Below are positions 1 to 6,879 of a stretch of DNA of 54,031 nucleotides, in pieces. The notes under the pieces were generated by a model, which saw nothing but the letters and a program-made list of their open reading frames with translations, was not told the origin of the DNA and searched no databases. Source of the DNA: Trichocoleus desertorum ATA4-8-CV12 (GTDB taxonomy: Bacteria; Cyanobacteriota; Cyanobacteriia; FACHB-46). Position 1 is the first letter of the stretch, and every line of letters begins with the position of its first letter. The DNA lies in NCBI GenBank assembly GCA_019358975.1, contig JAHHIL010000037.1:1-54031 (forward strand), read 5' to 3'. The position numbers and the translations under genes were made by a program.

Positions 1-126
1 AATCAACATCAAGTATTTGGCGGTAGGGCATTCCGTCAATAAAGCTCAGGCTACGCCCGATGCAATAGCAGGGGTCACTGAGAAGCCTACGCTGTATGCG
101 TCAGTATCAGCGTAGGAGTATGTCAC
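1..126 (+). mobile_element. Right end of an IS200/IS605-type tnpB element, cut by the window edge
   Basis: The first 115 bases read as the C-terminus of a TnpB-like protein. Its last codons overlap a perfect 9-bp inverted repeat, CCTACGCTG at 86-94 and CAGCGTAGG at 108-116, with a 13-nt loop. The sequence GAGTATGTCAC follows at 116-126. A hairpin overlapping the tnpB stop and ending in a short conserved tail is the usual layout of the right end of these elements, where the guide (omega) RNA scaffold also lies. The exact right boundary near 126 is inferred from that layout. The left end and most of tnpB are outside the window. Confidence 0.6.
2..115 (+). CDS. tnpB: TnpB-like (IS200/IS605 accessory nuclease) C-terminal fragment
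   Basis: This open frame of 37 codons enters from the left edge and stops at TAG 113-115. The visible peptide contains AVGHSVNKAQATPDAIAGV followed by EKPTLYASVSA, which resembles the tail of cyanobacterial TnpB proteins. The catalytic RuvC residues and zinc finger of TnpB would lie upstream and cannot be seen, so it is unknown whether the gene is intact. The identification rests on the tail sequence together with the overlapping right-end hairpin. An unrelated protein tail is possible but less likely. Confidence 0.55.
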   Translation: MNIKYLAVGHSVNKAQATPDAIAGVTEKPTLYASVSA

Positions 127-166
127 TGCTGACTTACTTCGGTTTGCACACCTAGAGATTGCCAGC

Positions 167-1201
167 CTAAAAGTGTTGAAAGCCTTTTTTTAGTGTCAAA
201 GCTTCGTTTAGGTTGTGGCCTGTAGTGTCAACTAGTAAAACGTTGGGTTCCGTAGTAATCGTCCCTACGATCGCGGCTCCTGATCCTAACTGTTCCACTA
301 AAGCTTGAGCGACTGTTGGTTCCAAACACAACACCAATTCAAAATCCTCCCCGCCATACAGCGCCCATTGTAATGCTCGTTCAGGATGCCAACGAGTTAG
401 AGCAGGTGGAATGGGGATTTGGCTGCGCTCGACTCTGGCACCCACTTTACTCATACGGCAGATCTGCACGATCGCATCAGCGAGGCCGTCGCTGCTATCC
501 ATGCCAGCGATTCTAGAAGGAGGAAGGAGGAAGGAGGAGGGATGAAGCAAAGGCAGAAGGTCGAGCCGGGGGTTGGGGCGCTGGTGGGCTTGGATGAGGT
601 AGGTGCGATCGCTCTCACTTAACTCATGACCCAGCTCAGGGTGGAGTAAGAGTTCTAAACCTGCTCTAGAGGCACCATGCCAACCTGTCGCCACGATCGC
701 ATCTCCCGGTTGAGCGGTAGATCGGCGGAGTACCTGATGGGGTGCCACTTGGCCGAAGGCAGTAATTGCTAAGGTCAGGATGGGCGATCGCGTCACATCT
801 CCGCCTACAATTGGAGTGCTGAACTGCTGCAAGCAAGCGCTTAAGCCTTGGTAAATCTGCTCAATCCAGACAACGGGCGTATCTCCAGGGATGCTCAAGC
901 CCACTGTAATTCCCAGTGGAGTGGCTCCCATCGCGGCTAAATCTGAGAGGTTTGCTGCGGCAGCTCGCCAACCGACATCTTCCGGAGAAGTTGTATAGAT
1001 ATTGGGCGTTGCTAAGCCAACACTAAAATGCACCCCGTCTACCAATACATCCGTTGTAATCACCAGATCGAGTTGTGGTTGAGTCTGGAGAACAGCGGCA
1101 TCATCGCCCACAATTTCTTCAGGGCAAAAGCGCTGTAGACGTTGTAGTAGGGCTTGTTCTCCTAAATCTTGGACTTTCAACCTGAGTAAATCGTCAGTCA
1201 C
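167..1201 (-). CDS. thiL: Thiamine-monophosphate kinase
   Basis: ThiL phosphorylates thiamine monophosphate with ATP to give thiamine diphosphate, the last step of cofactor synthesis in the cytoplasm. The 344-residue protein has the AIR-synthase/PurM-like layout: GDDAAV near residue 32, TTDVLVDGVHF near 50, GGDVTRSP near 135, GMDSSDGLADAI near 233 and YGGEDFELVL near 285. These are the Mg-ATP and substrate loops. Residues 218-229 (about LLHPSSFLLPPS), just before the GMDSSDG motif, are encoded by a heptanucleotide tandem repeat and look like an in-frame insertion in a surface loop. No TPP riboswitch is visible in the 62-base upstream gap. Confidence 0.95.
   Translation of the reverse strand: MTDDLLRLKVQDLGEQALLQRLQRFCPEEIVGDDAAVLQTQPQLDLVITTDVLVDGVHFSVGLATPNIYTTSPEDVGWRAAAANLSDLAAMGATPLGITVGLSIPGDTPVVWIEQIYQGLSACLQQFSTPIVGGDVTRSPILTLAITAFGQVAPHQVLRRSTAQPGDAIVATGWHGASRAGLELLLHPELGHELSESDRTYLIQAHQRPNPRLDLLPLLHPSSFLLPPSRIAGMDSSDGLADAIVQICRMSKVGARVERSQIPIPPALTRWHPERALQWALYGGEDFELVLCLEPTVAQALVEQLGSGAAIVGTITTEPNVLLVDTTGHNLNEALTLKKGFQHF
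516..550. repeat. Heptanucleotide tandem array inside thiL
   Basis: On the plus strand three exact copies of GAAGGAG (516-522, 523-529, 530-536) are followed by the degenerate units GAGGGAT and GAAGCAA. The 20 bases at 530-549 recur exactly in the intergenic region at 13137-13156. The array lies within the thiL frame, which stays open through it. Confidence 0.85.
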
Positions 1202-1262
1202 AGGTCGTGGTCTAGCACTGAGTTTGTTTTGGTAATGGAATTGTCATGCAACGCCTAGAAAA

Positions 1263-1568
1263 TCAGCGTGCTACATCACTGGGACGTAGTTTGGGAAAGC
1301 GGTAGAAGGTGTCACCGTCAGCGTCTACTTCTGGGGTAGCGGTTAATAGTTGCGCTTGGCGTTCTAAAAATTGCTGAGCTAATCCCGGATCTACTTGGGC
1401 TGCTGCAACTAATTGAATCAGTGAAATATAGCCGTTTTCTGCCTCTAACTGTTTATAGAAAGCATTTCTCAGCCGTTGCTGCTGTTGATCGCGCTGCATC
1501 GAGTTGACCAGCAGCAGCACGACGAAAATCCCCAGAGCGATCGCAAACACCAACTCAATGAGAATCAT
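1263..1568 (-). CDS. Small single-pass membrane protein, unknown function
   Basis: This 101-residue protein has one N-terminal hydrophobic helix (about residues 3-22, LVFAIALGIFVVLLLV) followed by a charged, glutamine-rich linker (RDQQQQRLR) and a soluble segment of about 70 residues that ends in a basic tail. The soluble part has an acidic DADGD turn near residue 84. It looks like a membrane-anchored cytoplasmic domain. It lies between thiL (62 bases downstream) and the cyclophilin-like gene (87 bases upstream), all on the minus strand. I do not recognise the family, although it has the look of a conserved cyanobacterial protein. Confidence 0.7.
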   Translation of the reverse strand: MILIELVFAIALGIFVVLLLVNSMQRDQQQQRLRNAFYKQLEAENGYISLIQLVAAAQVDPGLAQQFLERQAQLLTATPEVDADGDTFYRFPKLRPSDVAR

Positions 1569-1655
1569 AAATCCAGTTCCTAGAGGCCACTCAAGAAAAA
1601 GGGCAGAAAAGTCGTTTCAGTAAACTTCCCTACCCACAGGATAACGATTGTGAAG

Positions 1656-2786
1656 TTAAGCAGCTTTTGGCTGAATTAGATTCTCTGCGCCCTTGACGAC
1701 CTTGGCCGAGATAATTTTGTCGTCCGCTTTGAGTTCGTCTAGGACATCTTTACCTTCAGTAACGTAGCCAAAAATGGCATAACGACCATCCAACAAATTC
1801 AAGCCAGCGGGTGTAAGTTCTGGCTCAAACAAAAAGAAGAAGAATTGCGACGAACCACCGTTCGGATCTTCTCCTGGGCGAGCTAAGGCCAGCGCCCCAA
1901 AAGCTGAAAAAGGCAGGACTGGCAGATCCTTGTAGCGACCTGCATCTTCTAAGGTAATGCCATAGGTGGGGGCATCATCGCCTTGAACCAAGACTTCGAG
2001 GGGAACTGCACGGTACTTTCCCGTTGCGGGGTCAATAAAACCTTCTTCGGGTCCGGGTGGATCACCGATTTGCAGCACATAAGAATTTTCAGCGCGGGTA
2101 AATTCTAAGCCGTTGTAGAAATTGCGCTGGATCAAATCAATGAAGTTCCCAGCAGTCACGGGAGCACTGTAGCCATCTACAACCACCGTTAAGGGCCCTT
2201 TGCTCGTCTCCACAGCTACTGTGGCTCGGCCTTTCAACTGCGGCAGGTTGCTGTACTCGGCGGGTACTTCAAAGGGAAATTCTTGCACCATCGCTTCTTC
2301 CAACTCGCTCACATGGTCGAGTAGTTCAGCTTGTTTTTGACGAATTTGCTCCTTGTCTTTGGCCTCAGCCGCCGCTTGCAGGCCAGCAACCTCTTGCTGC
2401 ATCTCCGCGATTAGAGCCTCGGCTTGCTGCTGCTGGTCGGGAGGAATACTGGCTAATAGAGCGGCTTGGTTTTTCTGCAAAATAGAAGCTGCTTTGCTTG
2501 CATCCCTAGAAATAGCTCCCCAGCGGCGATTAGCGCGAAGTTGGGTGGTAATGTCTTCAAGGCTGGTTTGAACCTTTCTAATATCTTTGTTATCGATGGG
2601 CAGGGCATAGCGCAACAACACCTTGCCATCTGTGATTGCGTTCCCAGCAGGCAATCGGCTTACGCGATCGGCAGCCCATGCGACTGGACTAAAGCTTACA
2701 GACAGTGTCATCATCAAGAACGCTAAGAGACCTAACTTTAGCCAGCTCTGGCGTGAAGTGAGCCGCGAACGACTTAAATGAAGCAT
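1656..2786 (-). CDS. Thylakoid-lumen-type cyclophilin-like peptidylprolyl isomerase (CYP38/TLP40-like)
   Basis: This 376-residue exported protein starts with a Sec-type signal peptide ending near AWA-AD (residues 37-40). A helical, coiled-coil-prone region rich in Q, A and E follows (about residues 60-170), then a cyclophilin-type beta barrel (about 185-370). The barrel shows TSKGPLTVVVDGYSAPVTAGNF, NPNGGSSQFFFFL-type sequence and LDGRYAIFGYVTEG. The two-part layout matches plant CYP38/TLP40 and its cyanobacterial relatives, which help assemble or maintain photosystem II in the lumen. Isomerase activity is uncertain for this subgroup because key active-site residues of classical cyclophilins are often missing. 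It is divergently transcribed from efp. Confidence 0.88.
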   Translation of the reverse strand: MLHLSRSRLTSRQSWLKLGLLAFLMMTLSVSFSPVAWAADRVSRLPAGNAITDGKVLLRYALPIDNKDIRKVQTSLEDITTQLRANRRWGAISRDASKAASILQKNQAALLASIPPDQQQQAEALIAEMQQEVAGLQAAAEAKDKEQIRQKQAELLDHVSELEEAMVQEFPFEVPAEYSNLPQLKGRATVAVETSKGPLTVVVDGYSAPVTAGNFIDLIQRNFYNGLEFTRAENSYVLQIGDPPGPEEGFIDPATGKYRAVPLEVLVQGDDAPTYGITLEDAGRYKDLPVLPFSAFGALALARPGEDPNGGSSQFFFFLFEPELTPAGLNLLDGRYAIFGYVTEGKDVLDELKADDKIISAKVVKGAENLIQPKAA

Positions 2787-2878
2787 AAATTCATCCCCGT
2801 GTGCCTTGGACTGGTTCCGGTTGTGATTGATTGAAAAGTTATGGAAATTCCATTTTTAATCTTGCCACAGTGTTTCCC

Positions 2879-2910
2879 TCTAGAGAGCCTTAGAGAGATC
2901 TAGAGAGCCT
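2879..2910. repeat. Two 12-bp direct repeats in the cyclophilin/efp divergent spacer
   Basis: TCTAGAGAGCCT occurs at 2879-2890 and again at 2899-2910, exactly 20 bases apart. They lie 93-124 bases upstream of the cyclophilin-like gene and about 180 bases upstream of efp. The 20-bp spacing, about two helical turns, is compatible with a tandem protein-binding site, but no regulator can be named. Confidence 0.5.
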
Positions 2911-3019
2911 GGGATAGATTCCAGCAAGATAACATTTGGAAATCGAGTGTCTCTGAGTCAGGATTGCGAGGAGTCGTGGTTTTGAGAGGTTAACTTGTTT
3001 AGGGAACTTCTCCAAAGAG

Positions 3020-3052
3020 GGGTACTGAGAAGTACCCGCTCAGCGGTACAAT
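3020..3052 (+). promoter_or_regulatory. Putative efp promoter with inverted repeat
   Basis: A perfect 7-bp inverted repeat (GGGTACT, GAGA loop, AGTACCC) spans 3020-3037. A -10-like TACAAT at 3047-3052 follows, 35 bases before the efp start. The repeat would cover the -35 area, so it could be an operator; no good -35 hexamer is visible. If transcription started further upstream it could instead form a GNRA-capped hairpin in the leader. Confidence 0.4.
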
Positions 3053-3086
3053 AGGGTGCCAATTGTTCTGCCCAGACACAAGATTC

Positions 3087-3650
3087 ATGATCTCCAGTAA
3101 CGAATTTCGACCCGGCGTCACAATCGAATTGGATGGCAACGTGTGGCGAGTTGTGGAATTTCTCCATGTCAAACCTGGTAAAGGATCTGCCTTCGTTCGT
3201 ACCAAACTGAAGAACGCTCAAAATGGCAGCGTGGTAGAAAGAACCTTCCGGGCTGGGGAGGTTGTGCCGCAGGCTAATTTGGAAAAGAGCACCATGCAAC
3301 ATACCTATAAAGACGGCGAAGATTTCGTCTTTATGGATATGGAAACTTATGAAGAAGGCCGCTTAAGCGCTTCCCAGATTGGCGATCGCGTGAAGTACCT
3401 CAAAGAAGGGATGGAAGTCAACGTTGTTCGCTGGGGTGCCCAAGTTCTGGAAGTAGAACTGCCTAACTCTGTGGTTCTAGAAGTGACTCAAACTGATCCT
3501 GGGGTTAAAGGTGATACCGCTACAGGTGGCACTAAGCCCGCGACCGTAGAAACAGGTGCTCAAGTTATGGTACCTCTCTTTATTACGATTGGAGAGCGCA
3601 TCAAGGTTGATACTCGCAGCGATACCTACCTAGGTCGTGAAAAAGACTAA
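3087..3650 (+). CDS. efp: Elongation factor P
   Basis: EF-P binds ribosomes stalled at proline stretches and promotes peptide-bond formation. The start was set at ATG 3087 ([11 protein letters not shown]), the family N-terminus, rather than an in-frame ATG 24 bases upstream. This gives 187 residues, the usual length. The KOW-like N-domain carries [11 protein letters not shown] with the tip lysine at residue 32, the modified position in characterised EF-Ps. Two OB domains follow, ending [16 protein letters not shown]. accB lies 121 bases downstream on the same strand, an order common in cyanobacteria. Confidence 0.97.
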   Translation: MISSNEFRPGVTIELDGNVWRVVEFLHVKPGKGSAFVRTKLKNAQNGSVVERTFRAGEVVPQANLEKSTMQHTYKDGEDFVFMDMETYEEGRLSASQIGDRVKYLKEGMEVNVVRWGAQVLEVELPNSVVLEVTQTDPGVKGDTATGGTKPATVETGAQVMVPLFITIGERIKVDTRSDTYLGREKD

Positions 3651-3771
3651 AGCTGGGATCAGTGCGGGTCAGTACTTTGTTGGCAGTGTGCTAAATTGCA
3701 CTGTTGACAATGTGTATTCAGTAAAGACGAGCTGATTTAGAACGGCTCATTGGATTGGGGTCATAAACACT

Positions 3772-4326
3772 GTGCAATTGAATTTTGAAGAACTCCGCAA
3801 CCTACTAGTCACTCTGGGCCAGACTGATATTGGCGAGTTGACAATTAAAAGTGCTGACTTTGAACTGACTGTCCGTAAGGGGGTTCAAGTTAGTGGTCAA
3901 GGGACGGCCATCGAGTCCACGTTTGCTAGTAGTGGTGGTGTTCCTAGTGTTGAATTGGCCCCACCTGTTACTGCTGCAAGTACCACATCTCCATCTACAC
4001 TAGAGTCTCGTGCGGCATCGGCTACGCCAGGACCTGCTGCGCCTGCTACGGCTAGCTCTGCGGTGCCCTCTGTTGATAAGACCAAGTGGTTAGATGTCAC
4101 TTCACCGATGGTTGGTACGTTCTACCGCTCTCCTGCGCCGGATGAACCTCCCTTTGTGGATATGGGCGATCGCATTCGTAATGGCCAAACTGTCTGCATT
4201 ATCGAAGCCATGAAGCTGATGAACGAGCTAGAAGCAGAAGTGAGCGGCGAGGTGATGGAAATTTTGGTTCAGAATGGCGAGCCAGTGGAGTACGGACAGG
4301 TATTAATGCGAGTTAATCCTGGCTAA
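3772..4326 (+). CDS. accB: Biotin carboxyl carrier protein of acetyl-CoA carboxylase
   Basis: BCCP carries CO2 on biotin between the biotin carboxylase and carboxyltransferase parts of acetyl-CoA carboxylase, the first step of fatty acid synthesis. The 184-residue protein starts at GTG and has a short N-terminal domain ([10 protein letters not shown]). A flexible Ala/Pro/Ser/Thr linker spans about residues 40-105. The C-terminal biotinyl domain has EAMKLMNE with the biotinylated lysine at residue 148. The thumb segment [19 protein letters not shown] that distinguishes true BCCP from other biotinyl domains is present. A strong terminator lies about 130 bases downstream. Confidence 0.96.
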   Translation: MQLNFEELRNLLVTLGQTDIGELTIKSADFELTVRKGVQVSGQGTAIESTFASSGGVPSVELAPPVTAASTTSPSTLESRAASATPGPAAPATASSAVPSVDKTKWLDVTSPMVGTFYRSPAPDEPPFVDMGDRIRNGQTVCIIEAMKLMNELEAEVSGEVMEILVQNGEPVEYGQVLMRVNPG

Positions 4327-4458
4327 GATGCTCAAGAGTTTGTAGAAGCTGGATATTTTTGACCTCATTTTCTACACAAACTAGTACTTTTGTGAAGTTT
4401 TATTTCTAAAGTCTAAGGATGTAGCTTAGAGATTTTTAACTCACAATTTAATCCATTT

Positions 4459-4486
4459 ACAGGTGTTCACTGGCACCTGTTTTTTT
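4459..4486 (+). terminator. Rho-independent terminator after accB
   Basis: A perfect 7-bp stem (ACAGGTG at 4459-4465, CACCTGT at 4474-4480) with an 8-base loop is followed by a run of seven T residues. It ends the efp-accB unit. Confidence 0.85.
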
Positions 4487-4620
4487 GTTTGAAAAAGCTG
4501 AGTTGTCTTCGTAGACGCCTAACATTTGTTATTTCTGACTTCAGAAGTGTTGCTTGCGGGCGATGAAAGTTTTGCGATTTTAGCCGATAAGCAAGCTAGA
4601 AGAATTTGATTATTTTTTCA

Positions 4621-5019
4621 ATGGCTTATCACCAATATCAAGCTTTTTTAGATGCGATTAATCATTGCGCTTTGGAATGTCAGGCTTCTGCGGAAATGCA
4701 GCCAGCTGATTTAACAGAATGTGCGAGTCTTTGCCAAGACTGTGCTGACCTTTGTTGGATCTGTGCCGCCACGTTGATGAATCATGGTCCCCGTTTTGTG
4801 GTTCTGATTGCTCAAGCCTGCGCTGATTTGGCTGATGTCTGCGCTAGAGAGTGCGAAAAGTACCCAGACGAACGTCTGCAAAAATGTGCGATCGCTTGTG
4901 AAAATGTGATTTCAGAGTACCGTCAAATTGCTGCTTTCCTCTTTTTACAGGAGAAGAGTAAGCCTCTACCAGGACATCAAAGTTCTAGCCTCCGGTTTGC
5001 TACAGCTTTGGGAAGCTAG
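4621..5019 (+). CDS. Cys-rich four-helix-bundle protein (DUF326/Csp-like, probable copper binder)
   Basis: The protein has 132 residues from ATG 4621 (MAYHQYQAF); an in-frame TTG 15 bases upstream is less likely. Twelve cysteines are spaced along predicted helices, for example NHCALECQ, CASLCQDCADLCWIC, CADLADVCAREC and KCAIACE. This spacing is typical of DUF326 four-helix bundles, some of which (Csp proteins) store many Cu(I) ions inside the bundle. No export signal is visible, so it is predicted to be cytosolic. A CxxC metallochaperone gene follows 233 bases downstream on the same strand, which supports a copper role by context. The metal itself is inferred. Confidence 0.85.
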   Translation: MAYHQYQAFLDAINHCALECQASAEMQPADLTECASLCQDCADLCWICAATLMNHGPRFVVLIAQACADLADVCARECEKYPDERLQKCAIACENVISEYRQIAAFLFLQEKSKPLPGHQSSSLRFATALGS

Positions 5020-5252
5020 CGATCGCTTTAACGCTTTTTCCCTATTTCTGCTGCTTCTACGGTCCCACTGAGCTATCCAAGAAGCTACTGATTCCTGCGC
5101 GCTTTCTTTTCCGACTCACTCCTTGACTCTCCAGTTATGAGGAGACTTTAAAGTAAGGGTAGCTCAATGAATCGATGGCTATGCCAGATGTGGTTCGAGC
5201 TAGGTTAAAGATGACCTGTTTTAGTTTGTAGTTGATTGGGTGGTTTGTTTTT

Positions 5253-5447
5253 ATGTCTATTCAGTTCAAAGTTCCTAGCATGGCTTGTAGTGCTTGTGTC
5301 GATACCATTACTCAAGCGGTCAAACAGGTTGATGCCTCAGCCACGATCGCCGCTGATCCCAAGACAAAAGTGGTGCAGGTGGACACTCAAGCTTCGGAAG
5401 TAGCTGTGAAACAGGCGATCGAGGCTGCGGGATATCCTGTTGGCTAG
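5253..5447 (+). CDS. Heavy-metal-associated domain protein (copper chaperone-like)
   Basis: This protein has a single HMA (ferredoxin-like) domain of 64 residues starting at ATG 5253 (MSIQFKVPSM); a TTG 21 bases upstream would add an atypical extension. The metal site MACSAC (MxCxxC) is at about residues 11-16. The rest follows the family pattern to IEAAGYPVG. Such proteins hand Cu(I) to P-type ATPases or other targets in the cytosol. The context with the Cys-rich four-helix protein upstream and a DUF3105 protein 45 bases downstream suggests a small copper-handling group. No copper ATPase is present in this window. Confidence 0.93.
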   Translation: MSIQFKVPSMACSACVDTITQAVKQVDASATIAADPKTKVVQVDTQASEVAVKQAIEAAGYPVG

Positions 5448-5492
5448 CGCATCCAGGTGAAAGCGAAACCCGCAAAAAATAGGTGAAACCAG

Positions 5493-6185
5493 GTGAGCAA
5501 ATCAACAGGATTGCGGAAGCATAATCGAGCGTGGCAGGACAAGTTGCAGGTCAACAGTTGGCTCTTGATCCCCGTCTTGCTAGTTGGGGGTGGGGTGGCA
5601 GTAGGTTGTACTCAGCAACAGCCAGATCCCAGTACCCAGCAGACAGATACGAAGCCCATGAGTCAGCAAACGGCTCAGGCATCTACTGGAGATGAGTTCT
5701 TTAAAGTAGAAACTCCAGGCTCACCTTTGCCACCTCGACCCGCTAATGCTGAGTTACCCGGGACCACCTTACCGAAACTGGGCCAAGACCACGTTCCAGA
5801 AACTGAGAAAGTTAAGTACAACTCAAATCCCCCCACTTCTGGTCCTCACTATGCCATCTGGGCGCAGTGGGGCATCCATGCCAAAGCGCCCCTAGACGAA
5901 AGACTGGTGCATAACTTAGAGCATGGTGGCGTTGTTATTAGCTATAAACCTGACCAGGTCCAAGGCCAGGTGCTAGAGCAAATCAAAGCTCAGGTACGAG
6001 AACTCAGCAAGAATAATCCTCGGATTATTTTGACACCCCGCCAAAATATGGATACACCGATCGCGCTGACTGCTTGGGGCTATTTGCAAAAGCTCGATCG
6101 CTACGATCCCACAACCGTCGCAGCTTTCTATAATGCCCATGTGGCTCGTGGGCCAGAGTGCCAGAACGGCTTATGTCCTAATTAG
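5493..6185 (+). CDS. DUF3105 family exported or membrane-anchored protein
   Basis: The 230-residue protein starts at GTG 5493. A basic N-terminus is followed by a hydrophobic segment ending GGGVAVGC at cysteine 39, which could be a weak lipobox; otherwise it is a signal anchor. A Q/T/S-rich linker leads to the conserved DUF3105 domain: YNSNPPTSGPHYAIWAQWG, VHNLEHGGVVISYKP and a C-terminal AFYNAHVARGPE. The His-rich motifs (SGPH, NLEHG) could bind a metal. The function is unknown. The gene lies 45 bases after the CxxC metallochaperone and is probably cotranscribed with it. Confidence 0.85.
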   Translation: MSKSTGLRKHNRAWQDKLQVNSWLLIPVLLVGGGVAVGCTQQQPDPSTQQTDTKPMSQQTAQASTGDEFFKVETPGSPLPPRPANAELPGTTLPKLGQDHVPETEKVKYNSNPPTSGPHYAIWAQWGIHAKAPLDERLVHNLEHGGVVISYKPDQVQGQVLEQIKAQVRELSKNNPRIILTPRQNMDTPIALTAWGYLQKLDRYDPTTVAAFYNAHVARGPECQNGLCPN

Positions 6186-6229
6186 CAATCTGGCTAAATC
6201 AGAACCGAAGCGTGCTGTTTGCTGTGGAC

Positions 6230-6799
6230 TTACTGCATGCCAGGGGGTGTCCAATTGCTGGAGCCTTCCAGGTGGCCCCAATAGGCCATGTAACCTGTAA
6301 AGGCCCAAATTGTGGCTGCGATCGCGAGTACTGCAACTCCAGCTAAGCGAAATGCGCGGTTGGTCTGCCAATACAGAGCAGGAGCGGCAAAAACCCCACC
6401 CAAGCCAGTCAGAATAAAACCCAAGCCAGAAATGAGCGGGCGGCGAGTCATTTCTAAGTCGATGACGCGGATACCAATGACGATCGCGGTGACTCCTGCA
6501 AAGAAGGCGTAAATCGCCACCGTCAGCAGATCCCAGCCCAGCGCCAGAGCCAGAGATGCTCCCACAAACAAAATCCCAAATAGAACCGTTGTCTCACCAA
6601 AGGCAATATTGTAGCTGCCTCGAATTGGCCAATGCCAAATCATATGGAATCCGGTAGAGAGGGCGATCGCGCCCACCATGCCGAATCCAGGAACCCAACG
6701 TTTGGGGTTGGGGCCATCTAAGCCTTCGTAAACAAAACAAGCTAGTAAAACCAGTCCTGCCACCAAGTTAATTAGCATCAACGTGATGTAGTTAATCAA
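6230..6799 (-). CDS. DUF981 family integral membrane protein
   Basis: The start was set at TTG (6797-6799) because AGGAGG (complement of 6809-6814) lies 9 bases upstream and the next residues (INYITLMLINLVAG) form the first membrane helix. An ATG 69 bases further upstream would add a hydrophilic, unlikely extension. The result is 189 residues with about six or seven hydrophobic helices and short charged loops (GPNPKRWVPGFG, DLEMTRRP). The family is a conserved but uncharacterised membrane family. The gene is 80 bases downstream of an ABC permease on the same strand and convergent with the DUF3105 gene. Confidence 0.75.
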   Translation of the reverse strand: MINYITLMLINLVAGLVLLACFVYEGLDGPNPKRWVPGFGMVGAIALSTGFHMIWHWPIRGSYNIAFGETTVLFGILFVGASLALALGWDLLTVAIYAFFAGVTAIVIGIRVIDLEMTRRPLISGLGFILTGLGGVFAAPALYWQTNRAFRLAGVAVLAIAATIWAFTGYMAYWGHLEGSSNWTPPGMQ

Positions 6800-6879
6800 G
6801 ATGTGATGCCTCCTGTAGAGATGGGTTAGAGATGCGTCGATTGTAAGCAATCCCCATGCAGCGGCCAAGTATCAGGCAG

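Noticed and set aside
1202-1262. TPP riboswitch upstream of thiL
   Set aside because: The gap is too short and lacks the conserved riboswitch sequence elements.
2958-3302. Minus-strand open frame of 114 codons overlapping the start of efp
   Set aside because: It lies opposite efp, has no family pattern and mirrors the efp reading frame; efp is certain.
3651-3771. TTGACA near 3703 as a separate accB promoter
   Set aside because: No -10-like hexamer lies at a suitable distance; accB is probably read through from efp.
5060-5215. tRNA-like strings (TAGCTCAGTGGGA on the minus strand near 5070-5090; GGTAGCTCAATG and GGTTCGAGC on the plus strand near 5157-5206)
   Set aside because: I could not fold a full cloverleaf from either; the D-stem, anticodon stem and acceptor do not pair.
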